DNA from: Bin87 sp034428455
Lineage (GTDB): Bacteria > Chloroflexota > Dehalococcoidia > Lucifugimonadales > UBA3495
Assembly: GCA_034428455.1 (NCBI GenBank)
Contig: DAOUHZ010000036.1
Coordinates: forward strand, 1-33,785
Length of the DNA: 33,785 bases
Direction of reading: 5' to 3'
A model generated the notes under the pieces. The model did no database searches, was not told the DNA's origin, and saw only the letters and a program-made list of their open reading frames with translations. Positions 1 to 6,750 of the stretch are shown here, one piece after another. The stretch's first letter is position 1. Every line of letters begins with the position of its first letter. A program made the translations under genes and the position numbers.

Positions 1-90
1 AACTGCATCGCACCCGCCGATGGTCAGGTGGCCGATGGAGTTGGTGTTGGTGGTGTCAGGAAAAACGTGGGTGAGATGCTGGGGCAGCAT
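1..90 (-). CDS. lysA: Diaminopimelate decarboxylase, N-terminal 30 residues only
   Basis: Only the first 30 codons are inside the window; the gene continues past base 1. The start reads MLPQHLTHVFPDTTNTNSIG and then HLTIGGCDAV. This resembles the N-terminus of LysA proteins as I remember them, where 'GHL.IGGCD' precedes the first catalytic-domain strands. LysA is the PLP enzyme that decarboxylates meso-diaminopimelate to lysine, the last step of lysine synthesis. The ATG (complement of 88-90) has a GGAG Shine-Dalgarno about 10 bases upstream, which supports this start. The PLP lysine and the rest of the enzyme are outside the window, so identification rests on the N-terminus alone. Confidence 0.7.
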   Translation of the reverse strand, partial: MLPQHLTHVFPDTTNTNSIGHLTIGGCDAV

Positions 91-138
91 GGTGAAGGAT
101 CTCCGGAGGATTTACGATGCAACCGTTAGAGTCGGCAC

Positions 139-167
139 AATGTAGCATACCGCTCGTTGTCCGTCAC
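139..167 (-). promoter_or_regulatory. Candidate sigma70 promoter for lysA
   Basis: Read on the minus strand, GTGACG (-35) and TACATT (-10) are separated by 17 bases. The -10 ends about 49 bases upstream of the lysA start. The hexamers match the consensus only moderately and no other evidence supports the site. Confidence 0.35.
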
Positions 168-184
168 GCTGGGATAGCACCCAG

Positions 185-574
185 TCAGGGTTTATGCAAA
201 GTCTTTTCCATCCGCACATGGTGAGCCTGACGAAACATCCACCCATAGGAACGGGTATCCTCCGACAAGCTCCGAATGATCGGGAAAAGGGTAGGGGGCG
301 ACTTTGCCCAAGCCCTGGCCCCAGTCATCACCTTCGCGCTTTTTTGGAGCAATATCAAAAGGGCTACCGCAGCGGCAGCCGAGAATATCGCGCCGGCTAC
401 GGCGATCCTGATGTTGGAAAAGGACGGGCCGGAGGTCCCGTACTCCGAGCCCCTGCTGCTGGCTATTATGTTCAGGCAGAACTCGGCTTGGGCAGCGATA
501 ATGGGCTGGCCTAGACAATGATGCTTGACTCGATGAAGCGATCGGTTGCCGAGGTTGTCACTACGCAGCAGCAA
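185..574 (-). CDS. Doubtful small ORF with one membrane segment
   Basis: This 129-codon frame lies between lysA and the first PH-like gene. It contains one convincing hydrophobic stretch, about 22 residues starting IRIAVAGAIF, followed by basic residues. I recognise no family. A second minus-strand frame (192-518) gives a hydrophilic continuation that looks more protein-like after the membrane segment (KKREGDDWGQ...). One explanation is a small membrane protein gene broken by a frameshift; another is that nothing here is coding. The nominal start overlaps the end of the PH-like gene by 14 bases and has no clear ribosome-binding site. Otherwise I see nothing between 168 and 560. Confidence 0.2.
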   Translation of the reverse strand: MLLRSDNLGNRSLHRVKHHCLGQPIIAAQAEFCLNIIASSRGSEYGTSGPSFSNIRIAVAGAIFSAAAAVALLILLQKSAKVMTGARAWAKSPPTLFPIIRSLSEDTRSYGWMFRQAHHVRMEKTLHKP

Positions 575-1031
575 TGGCAGCCAAGGCTTGGCGACGAAAC
601 TCCATCGGGTTAGGAACTTGGTCGAGGGTGAATGTCGTAGGACCGGCTTTGAGAACTACGTCGCCTTTGTTGCTTATGCGGTCGATGACGCTCTGCTCTA
701 CCTCCAAGCTCATTACGCTCGTCAGCCGGACCTCCAAGACTTGGCGCCTTATCAAGCCCGCGTTTACGCCGATTAGTCGCTGCGATGTAATCACCCTTTC
801 CTTCTTCCGGTAAGCGGCCACAGCCGAAGGAAGGAGAAGGAGGCCGATTATCAGCCAAAGCAGGAGCCGTATCGGTATAGTCAGGATACGCCAGAGTGTG
901 TTTTCTGAGCCGATTTCGAAGGCCCTTGCCAGCGGTTTGAACAATATTGGTTCCAGTATAATGTTTACTGAATTTTTGGCTCGGTACAGCACCGTCTCTC
1001 CCGGCATCAAATTGTCGTCCACCCAACTCAT
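561..1031 (-). CDS. PH-like (bPH2/DUF304-type) membrane protein, copy 1
   Basis: This is a 156-residue protein beginning MSWVDDNLMPGET. The ATG at 1031 follows a strong GGAGG, so I prefer it to an upstream in-frame start. 'L.PGE.V..R' near the N-terminus is typical of bacterial PH-domain (DUF304, YdbS-like) proteins. A hydrophobic segment rich in Leu/Ile follows at about residues 52-72. Then come 'ERVITSQRLIGVNAGLI' and 'VLEVRLTSVMSLEVEQS', the usual beta-rich PH core. It ends PMEFRRQALAAIAAA. The family's function is poorly known and proposed roles are at the membrane. The neighbouring gene at 1480-1902 is a diverged paralog. Confidence 0.72.
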   Translation of the reverse strand: MSWVDDNLMPGETVLYRAKNSVNIILEPILFKPLARAFEIGSENTLWRILTIPIRLLLWLIIGLLLLPSAVAAYRKKERVITSQRLIGVNAGLIRRQVLEVRLTSVMSLEVEQSVIDRISNKGDVVLKAGPTTFTLDQVPNPMEFRRQALAAIAAA

Positions 1032-1336
1032 TTTCTTTCCTCCTTCCCGTTGTTCAACCGCCTCGCTTGGTGACCTTGCAAGCCTCACACTGGCAACTGC
1101 CTCCTCCGCGCTGGCGATACTGCGCCCCGATCCGACTGCCGAAGGGTAATGGATGCCTGGAACCGTTTGACTGATAGCTTATATTTTGGAACCCCATATC
1201 AGCGTTTACAGATTCAGCGCTCATTGAAGCCCTTTGGTTGGCATATTCGCCAATAGGGATCCTTGTGGTTCGTCCCGCGAAAAGGCGTCCGCGTTGAGCC
1301 GGTTGCTTTACGTACGCAAGCCGGCGTCGGGAGCGT
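1032..1336. repeat. Duplicated upstream flank, copy 1
   Basis: The non-coding DNA upstream of PH-like copy 1 aligns by eye with 1903-2255, upstream of copy 2. Shared blocks include GCAAGCCTCACACTGGCA (from 1078), 'CTGCCGA.GGGT.ATGGATG' (from 1135), TATATTTTG (from 1179) and a block around 1233-1261. That last block contains TTGGCA-TATT-CGCCAA at 1238-1253. With the coding region this makes a tandem duplication unit of roughly 780 bases. The interval 1337-1479 between the units holds nothing I recognise. Confidence 0.7.
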
Positions 1337-1479
1337 GAATCTCGTCATTCGGAAGAACGTCCCCGACGAACCAAAAGCCGGGAGGGAAACAGTCTGACGC
1401 GAACCCATCGACGCTACTGACACCAATAATGTCATCAGCGTCAACCTGGGCTGCCTGCGGCATCATTCTCCATCTGTCT

Positions 1480-1902
1480 TCAGCCGAGTGCCGGCTCCGT
1501 TCGGCTCTGCCGAGCGTCTATGGCGGCCAGCGCCTGGCGTCGGAACTCCATAGGGTCGGGCACACGGTAGAATTCGATGTCACGATTTCCGCTCCCGCTG
1601 CCAATAGCGACAGTTCCCTGGTTGGCGATGCGGTCGAAGACGCCCTGCTTGACCGCTATCCCTTCGACGAACGCCAGGTTGATTTCGAAGATCTCACGGC
1701 CAATCAAGCCTTGATCCACGTGAATCAACCGGTGCGAGGTAACTACCGCCTCGCTGCGCGCGATCCGGACCGCGGCGAGCAGAAGGCCTATCTGCCCGAA
1801 AAGCGGGATGAGAAAACGCCAGTGGATGAGCCCAGTCCACCGATGTTTAAATCGATGGCGCACCGTCTCTCCATTCGCCAAATTGTCGTCCACCCAACTC
1901 AT
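1480..1902 (-). CDS. PH-like (bPH2/DUF304-type) membrane protein, copy 2
   Basis: This 140-residue paralog of 561-1031 begins MSWVDDNLANGET and contains 'VVTSHRLIHVDQGLIGREIFEINLAF'-type PH strands. It ends PMEFRRQALAAIDARQ plus a short extra tail. The start at 1902 is preceded by AAAGGAGG. The hydrophobic segment after residue 30 (about FLIPLFGQIGLLLAAV) is shorter than in copy 1, and the middle has diverged while both ends are nearly the same. It is probably membrane-associated. Function is unknown. Confidence 0.7.
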   Translation of the reverse strand: MSWVDDNLANGETVRHRFKHRWTGLIHWRFLIPLFGQIGLLLAAVRIARSEAVVTSHRLIHVDQGLIGREIFEINLAFVEGIAVKQGVFDRIANQGTVAIGSGSGNRDIEFYRVPDPMEFRRQALAAIDARQSRTEPALG

Positions 1903-2255
1903 TTTCCTTTCCTCCTTTCCGCTTATCAACCGGCATTATTGGTGCCCTAGCAAGCCTCACACTGGCAGTGGCCTCCTCCAAGATGGTGATATTGCGGCCC
2001 CGGTCTGACTGCCGAGGGGTGATGGATGGCAAAAACCGTAACCAGATGCCCTGCTGCTTGTCCATAGACAATAGTCTATTTGACCGATAATCTATATTTT
2101 GTTAGCCTATATTAGTGTCTAAATATTTCGACGCTCATGGAAATCCCCTTTTGGTTGGCATACTTGCCAATGGGGATCTTCAGTGCTTGTCTCGCGCCGG
2201 GGCGTCCGCTTTGTGCCGGTTGCCGTAGGTCAGCGACCCGGCTTCGGCGTTACCA
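1903..2255. repeat. Duplicated upstream flank, copy 2
   Basis: This is the second copy of the non-coding flank. It differs from copy 1 by an insertion around 2040-2085 that carries its own inverted repeat (2064-2079). The block at 2150-2178 carries a perfect inverted repeat, TTGGCA-TACT-TGCCAA (2155-2170). The same positions are conserved with one change in copy 1. Conservation of non-coding DNA beside a diverged coding core suggests shared promoter or operator elements, or a recent duplication. Confidence 0.7.
2064..2079. promoter_or_regulatory. Inverted repeat ATAGAC-AATA-GTCTAT
   Basis: A perfect 6-base inverted repeat with a 4-base spacer lies about 160 bases upstream of PH-like copy 2. 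It sits in a segment absent from copy 1. The shape and AT-rich setting fit a repressor operator, but no binding protein can be named. Confidence 0.3.
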
Positions 2256-2321
2256 GGCCCGTTGCTCGCGTCTGCGTGCGCTGGGACCAGCCGACCGATC
2301 CATACGGAAAAGGAGACCGCA

Positions 2322-2411
2322 ATGACCGGTGACCGAAACGTCAACGTTCGATACGACAAAGTGAACCGAGGTATGCGAGACGCTAACCTCCTCCCATCCG
2401 GACGGCATTGA
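2322..2411 (+). CDS. Possible 29-residue small protein
   Basis: ATG at 2322 follows AAGGAG at a good distance and opens a 29-codon frame (MTGDRNVNVRYDKVNRG...) ending TGA at 2409-2411. It resembles no family I know. The good ribosome-binding site is the only support, and the frame is short enough to occur by chance. The surrounding interval 2256-2597 otherwise shows nothing recognisable. Confidence 0.2.
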   Translation: MTGDRNVNVRYDKVNRGMRDANLLPSGRH

Positions 2412-2597
2412 CTGACGTCTGCATCGTCCCATCTCCGGCCCGGTCTGGGCCCATTGGCCCGTTGGCTGGGCTTGGCGCCGATTTCCAGGTTGCGTTTCTT
2501 TGAATAGCTGTTCCTGACATCACCATGAACAACATTTCCCTTGCCGTGCCTGGACACTTGGCACGGACGGGGCGCACTCCGATGTCAGGGCAGGATC

Positions 2598-2804
2598 ATG
2601 AGAAGTTATCAAAGAGCATTTGGTCAGTACATACGACAATTGCGCAACCAGCGCAATTACAGGCAGGAAAGGTTGGCGTTGGAATGTGGCATCCATGCCA
2701 CCTATCTATCCGGCATTGAACGCGGAATTCGCAACCCGTCGCTGAGGATCATTCGCGCGCTGGCCAGGGGACTGGGCGTTGCGGTGAGCGAGTTGTTCGA
2801 TTGA
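2598..2804 (+). CDS. Small XRE/Cro-type HTH regulator
   Basis: This is a 68-residue protein, almost entirely one helix-turn-helix domain of the XRE (lambda Cro/cI) type. 'IRQLRNQRNYRQERLALECG' is helices 1-2, 'IHATYLSGIERGIRNPSL' is the recognition helix and its turn, and 'RIIRALARGLGVAVSELFD' closes the domain. I start it at MRSYQRAF (2598) because upstream residues do not look like protein; the ribosome-binding site is weak. Single-domain XRE proteins of this size are common antitoxins or immunity regulators, but no obvious toxin adjoins it. Its target is unknown. Confidence 0.8.
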   Translation: MRSYQRAFGQYIRQLRNQRNYRQERLALECGIHATYLSGIERGIRNPSLRIIRALARGLGVAVSELFD

Positions 2805-2917
2805 GGCGTTCGGCCGCTCTCGGTTAACGGGAGCATAAATCGATCCTATCTACCCCTCTGCTATACTCGCGGCGCAATGTGCCCGCGCCATGCCGTGGAG
2901 GAGAGAGGAGAGCTCAC

Positions 2918-3301
2918 GTGACCGCCGCTGAAACCGACGCCGTCGTCCACCACCGCAAGGAGAGCTGGCGTCTGCTGGCTCAAGTGGATGTTGAGTTGGA
3001 ACGGGGCGACCTGGAGGCGGCATCACAGGCGCTGTGGGATGCCGCCTCCCACGGCCTCAAGGCCGCCGCCGCCCGCCGTGGCTGGCCCCACGAAACCGTC
3101 AACGATCAGTTGTACGTCGTCATCCCCTTGATCGAGGGAGAGGGCGGTCCTGTTGACCTCAATACCAACGCCATTATCGCCCACAGCTTCAATCGCCGAG
3201 ATCGGGCCTGGATAATACCTATCGACAGAGAAGGAGTTCTTTATGCCAAGGTCCCGGTTGCTGAACTGCTCAAAATCCTTGAGAGCATGGACCGATGGTA
3301 G
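2918..3301 (+). CDS. PaREP1-like helical protein A
   Basis: This is a 127-residue protein with a GTG start at 2918, preceded by GGAGAG. A TATACT -10-like element lies at 2862-2867. The N-terminal two thirds, 'WRLLAQVDVELERGDLEAASQALWDAASHGLKAAAARRGW', has the pattern of the PaREP1/HEPN-like family: an alpha-helical hairpin, then a GW and a short His-rich turn. The C-terminal part (SFNRRDRAWIIPIDREGVLY) has lost the family's usual 'LH.NFYE' segment seen in the related gene at 21395. Function is unknown; HEPN-type proteins are often RNases or their partners, but I see no clear catalytic R-x4-6-H. It overlaps the next paralog by 7 bases. Confidence 0.6.
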   Translation: MTAAETDAVVHHRKESWRLLAQVDVELERGDLEAASQALWDAASHGLKAAAARRGWPHETVNDQLYVVIPLIEGEGGPVDLNTNAIIAHSFNRRDRAWIIPIDREGVLYAKVPVAELLKILESMDRW

Positions 3302-3663
3302 CGCCACGGCATCATAGTTATTACCAGGAGCGCAGCCGTCACTTCCTCCTGATGGTAGATGCTTTCCTCAACCGGGACGAACTGGAACTTGCCTGTGAAG
3401 TTTTATGGGGCTCCGCCGCTCACGCTATCAAGTCAGCGGCTCAGAGGAAAGGCTGGGAACACGGGTCGCACTCGCAATTGTTGGACACTATCAAACGTCT
3501 GATAACTGAAGCCGGTGCTCCCTGGCATCTGCGTGGTCAATATCAAATAGCGTCAGATTTTCACGTTGGCTTTTACGGCGACCGGCAATTCCGGCCTGAA
3601 CACCTTCGTTTGGCCACAGAACTGATCGCCGAGTTTATCCAGACCCTGGAAAGCCTGCCCTGA
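3295..3663 (+). CDS. PaREP1-like helical protein B
   Basis: This 122-residue paralog of the preceding gene starts inside that gene's stop region (ATGGTAG), which suggests translational coupling. Family pattern: 'FLLMVDAFLNRDELELACEVLWGSAAHAIKSAAQRKGWEHGSHSQL', then 'ASDFHVGFY' and a closing helix 'LATELIAEFIQTLESLP'. The A and B pair probably form a heteromer or a tandem duplicate. Function is unknown. Confidence 0.6.
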   Translation: MVAPRHHSYYQERSRHFLLMVDAFLNRDELELACEVLWGSAAHAIKSAAQRKGWEHGSHSQLLDTIKRLITEAGAPWHLRGQYQIASDFHVGFYGDRQFRPEHLRLATELIAEFIQTLESLP

Positions 3664-3694
3664 TCCGGCAACTCATCCGCCGCATCGCCCTAAT

Positions 3695-3724
3695 TTGACC
3701 GTCCGCCGGCGCGCCGTCTATACT
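3695..3724 (+). promoter_or_regulatory. Sigma70-type promoter of the molybdenum hydroxylase operon
   Basis: TTGACC (3695-3700) and TATACT (3719-3724) are 18 bases apart. Transcription should begin near 3731, about 100 bases upstream of the first gene and at the base of the long inverted repeat that follows. Confidence 0.6.
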
Positions 3725-3727
3725 GCC

Positions 3728-3772
3728 GCACGAACAAATTGGCGCCGCTGTTCGTTGCCGGTTTGTTCGTGC
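3728..3772 (+). promoter_or_regulatory. Long leader hairpin / operator at the predicted start of transcription
   Basis: GCACGAACAAA (3728-3738) and its exact reverse complement (3762-3772) form an 11-bp stem. Inside it, TTGGC can pair with GCCGG (two G-U pairs), extending the stem to about 16 bp around a 13-base loop. Overlap with the predicted +1 allows two readings: a DNA operator that controls the promoter, or a 5'-end RNA stem that stabilises or regulates the message. There is no T-run, so a simple terminator is unlikely. Confidence 0.6.
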
Positions 3773-3831
3773 TCACTACCTCACCCTTGCGCCGCCGGCA
3801 TGGCGGTTGTTCCTGATAGAGGAGGTGTATC

Positions 3832-4311
3832 TTGCCGAACAAAGTACCCATCACGGTTACTGTGAATGGCCGCTCGCATTCCGCCGAAGTAGAACCCCGC
3901 ACCCTGCTGGTCCACTTCTTGCGCGAAACCCTGAACCTGACCGGAACCAAGATCGGCTGCGACACCAGCCAGTGCGGAGCCTGCGTGGTCCGCATGAACG
4001 GGGTCACCGTCAAGTCCTGCACCGCTTTCGCGGTACAGGCCGATGGCGCTGAGGTCACCACCATCGAGGGTCTGGCCCAGGGCGGAAACCTGACCGCCGT
4101 GCAGGAAGCCTTCTGGAACAATCATGGCCTCCAGTGTGGCTATTGCACCGCCGGCATGATCATGACGGTAACCGAGATCATCGAGCGCAATCCCAACCCG
4201 TCCGCCGAGGAAGTGCGCGCCGGACTGGAAGGGAACATGTGCCGCTGCACCGGCTACAACAACATCGTCAGGGCCGCTCTGGCCGCCGCCGCTGCCGGAC
4301 AAGGAGGCTGA
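3832..4311 (+). CDS. Molybdenum hydroxylase small subunit, two [2Fe-2S] clusters (CoxS-like)
   Basis: This 159-residue electron-transfer subunit belongs to the xanthine dehydrogenase / aerobic CO dehydrogenase family. It starts at TTG 3832 with GGAGG six bases upstream. The N-terminal plant-type ferredoxin domain carries Cys43, Cys48, Cys51 and Cys63. The C-terminal helical domain carries Cys102, Cys105, Cys137 and Cys139, the pattern expected for the second cluster next to the molybdenum site. All eight ligands are present. It passes electrons from the Mo centre in the large subunit to FAD in the medium subunit. It is the first gene of a three-gene operon and is separated from the next by 4 bases. 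Confidence 0.93.
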   Translation: MPNKVPITVTVNGRSHSAEVEPRTLLVHFLRETLNLTGTKIGCDTSQCGACVVRMNGVTVKSCTAFAVQADGAEVTTIEGLAQGGNLTAVQEAFWNNHGLQCGYCTAGMIMTVTEIIERNPNPSAEEVRAGLEGNMCRCTGYNNIVRAALAAAAAGQGG

Positions 4312-4315
4312 CGCC

Positions 4316-6721
4316 ATGACTACCCGCATTTTTGGTTCCGGCATCCGGCGTCGTGAGGACCCGCGTCTGATCACCGGCCAGGCTGCCTATACTGACGACA
4401 TCAAGCTGGCCGGCATGGTCCATGCGGCCATCCTGCGCAGCCCTCACGCCCACGCTCGCATCAGCAGCATCAACACCGACGCGGCCAAGGCGTCTGCTGG
4501 CGTTCTCGCGGTCTATACCGGCGCCGACATCGAAGGAGTGCTCAACCCCATACCCTGCGCCTGGGCTATCCCTGACTCCGATCTCAAGGCAGTGGCTTAC
4601 CCCGCCATCGCCTCCGACGTTGTCCGGTACGTGGGTGATGCCGTGGCCGTGGTCGTCGCGGAGAATCGCTATCAGGCCGAGGACGCTCTGGAACTGATCG
4701 ACGTCGGCTACGAACCGCTCCCGTCCATCATCAATCCGGAGGCTGCCCTGGCCGACGGCGCTCCGCAATTGCACGAGGACGCGCCCAACAACCAGGCTTT
4801 CCACTGGGTCGCGGCCGGCGGTGATACCGACGCCGCATTCGCAGACGCCGCGGTGACGGTCAGCGAGACCATCAACCAGCAGAAGCTCATACCCACGCCT
4901 ATGGAGACCCGGTCCGCCATTGCGTCCTGGTCGTCCGCCATGGGCGAACTCACGCTGTGGAACACCACCCAGAACCCGCACATCGCCCGTTTCGTGACCT
5001 GCCTGGTCACCGGCGTCGCGGAGCACAAGATCCGGGTGATCGCACCGGAGGTTGGCGGCGGTTTCGGCGCGAAAATTGCGGTTTACCCCTGGGAAATGAT
5101 CACCGCCTTCTGCTCGATGCAGCTCGGCGTGCCGGTCAAGTGGACTGAGACCCGCACCGAGAACTACGTGGCCACCACCCACGGTCGCGACCACGTGGAG
5201 TACGTGGAGATGGCAGCCGACGCCAACGGCAAGGTTACGGGCGTCCGCAGCGTGGTTTACGCCGGCATGGGCGCGTACCTGTCCACCGCGGCGCCGGGCA
5301 TCCCGACGATCCTGCACGGCCTGATGTACTCCGGCCCGTACGACATCGCCAACATCAAGGCCGACGTCTATGGAGTGTTCACCAACTCCACGCCTGTCGA
5401 GGCCTACCGAGGCGCGGGTCGGCCCGAGGCCACGTTCCTGCTGGAACGTCTGATGGACAAGGTTGGGGACGCCGTTGGCATCGACTCCGTGGAAGTTCGC
5501 CGGCGCAACCTGATCGAGCCCTTCGACAACAACCGCGACGTTGCTATCGGCATCACCTACGACAGCGGCAACTATTCCGGCGCATTGGACCAACTCCTCG
5601 GCCACGTCGGATACGACCAGTTCCGCCACGATCAGGAGCACGAGCGCGAACATGGAACTTTCCGTGGCGTCGGCGTCGCCTGCTACTGCGAGATTTGCGG
5701 CCTGGGCCCGTCCCAGGTGGCCGGAGCCGTGGGTTTCGGCGGCGGCCTGTGGGAAAGCGCCACCGTGCGCATCTACGCCACCGGCAAAGTGAACGTCTTC
5801 ATCGGAACATCGCCCCACGGGCAGGGCGAGGAAACCACCTTCGCCCAGATCGTAGCCGACGAGATCGGCGTCGATGTCGACGACGTGGAAGTGGTGCACG
5901 GCGACACCGACACGACGCCCATGGGCTGGGGAACCTACGGCAGTCGGACTACCGTTGTGGGTGGCGCGGCCGTAGCCCTGACCATGCGCAAGCTGCGTGA
6001 CAAGGCGCGGGTTATCGCCGCGCACCTGCTGGAGGCAGACGAGGCCGACATCGAGTACGAGGACGGCCAGTTCTTCGTGCGCGGCGCTCGCGACCGCTCC
6101 CAGAGCATCCAGGACGTCGCGTTGCAGGCCAACGTGGCGTGGAACCTTCCCGAAGGCATCGAGCCGGGCATGGAAGCCAGCACCTACTACGACCCGCCCA
6201 ACTTCAGCTACCCCTTCGGAGCTCACGCGGCAATCGTCAGTGTGGATCCGGATAACGGCCACATAACCCTCGATCGGTACGTCGCCGTCGACGACTGCGG
6301 CCCGCAGATCAACCCCATGGTTGTGGAAGGCCAGGTCCACGGCGGCGTCGTGCAGGGAGCCGGACAAGCCCTGTGGGAAGGCGCTGTCTACGACGACAAC
6401 GGCCAGTTGCTCACCGGCACGATGATGGACTATGCCATCCCCCGCGCCCATCTCGTTCCGGACATCGAGGTTCATTCCACCGTAACGCCGTCGCCCCACA
6501 ACCCGCTGGGGGTAAAGGGTATCGGCGAAACCGGAACCATCGCCTCCACTGCCGCCATATACAGCGCGGTGATGGACGCCCTGAAGCCGCTGGGAATTTC
6601 GTCCCTCGACATGCCATTGACCCCGGAGCGCGTGTGGCGGGCCATTCAGGCCAGCGGCTACACGGGCAACGGGCACGGCCATGATCACGGTCACGACCAT
6701 GGTCATGGACACAATCACTGA
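4316..6721 (+). CDS. Molybdenum hydroxylase large subunit, form II (CoxL-like), with His-rich tail
   Basis: This 801-residue catalytic subunit should bind the Mo-pterin cofactor. The N-terminal a/b hammerhead domain starts 'GSGIRRREDPRLITGQAAYTDD'. The active-site loop AYRGAGR at residues 363-369 is the form II type; true CO dehydrogenases of form I carry AY.CSFR. The conserved catalytic Glu is E738 in KGIGETGT. Substrate is therefore unknown; form II enzymes include aldehyde, purine and aromatic hydroxylases as well as disputed CO oxidisers. The last 16 residues alternate His with Gly, Asp or Asn (8 His), which is unusual for this family and looks like a metal-binding tail. It lies between the small and medium subunit genes. 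Confidence 0.92.
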   Translation: MTTRIFGSGIRRREDPRLITGQAAYTDDIKLAGMVHAAILRSPHAHARISSINTDAAKASAGVLAVYTGADIEGVLNPIPCAWAIPDSDLKAVAYPAIASDVVRYVGDAVAVVVAENRYQAEDALELIDVGYEPLPSIINPEAALADGAPQLHEDAPNNQAFHWVAAGGDTDAAFADAAVTVSETINQQKLIPTPMETRSAIASWSSAMGELTLWNTTQNPHIARFVTCLVTGVAEHKIRVIAPEVGGGFGAKIAVYPWEMITAFCSMQLGVPVKWTETRTENYVATTHGRDHVEYVEMAADANGKVTGVRSVVYAGMGAYLSTAAPGIPTILHGLMYSGPYDIANIKADVYGVFTNSTPVEAYRGAGRPEATFLLERLMDKVGDAVGIDSVEVRRRNLIEPFDNNRDVAIGITYDSGNYSGALDQLLGHVGYDQFRHDQEHEREHGTFRGVGVACYCEICGLGPSQVAGAVGFGGGLWESATVRIYATGKVNVFIGTSPHGQGEETTFAQIVADEIGVDVDDVEVVHGDTDTTPMGWGTYGSRTTVVGGAAVALTMRKLRDKARVIAAHLLEADEADIEYEDGQFFVRGARDRSQSIQDVALQANVAWNLPEGIEPGMEASTYYDPPNFSYPFGAHAAIVSVDPDNGHITLDRYVAVDDCGPQINPMVVEGQVHGGVVQGAGQALWEGAVYDDNGQLLTGTMMDYAIPRAHLVPDIEVHSTVTPSPHNPLGVKGIGETGTIASTAAIYSAVMDALKPLGISSLDMPLTPERVWRAIQASGYTGNGHGHDHGHDHGHGHNH

Positions 6722-6750
6722 CCGGCGCCGGCACAGGAGGACTGATTGCA

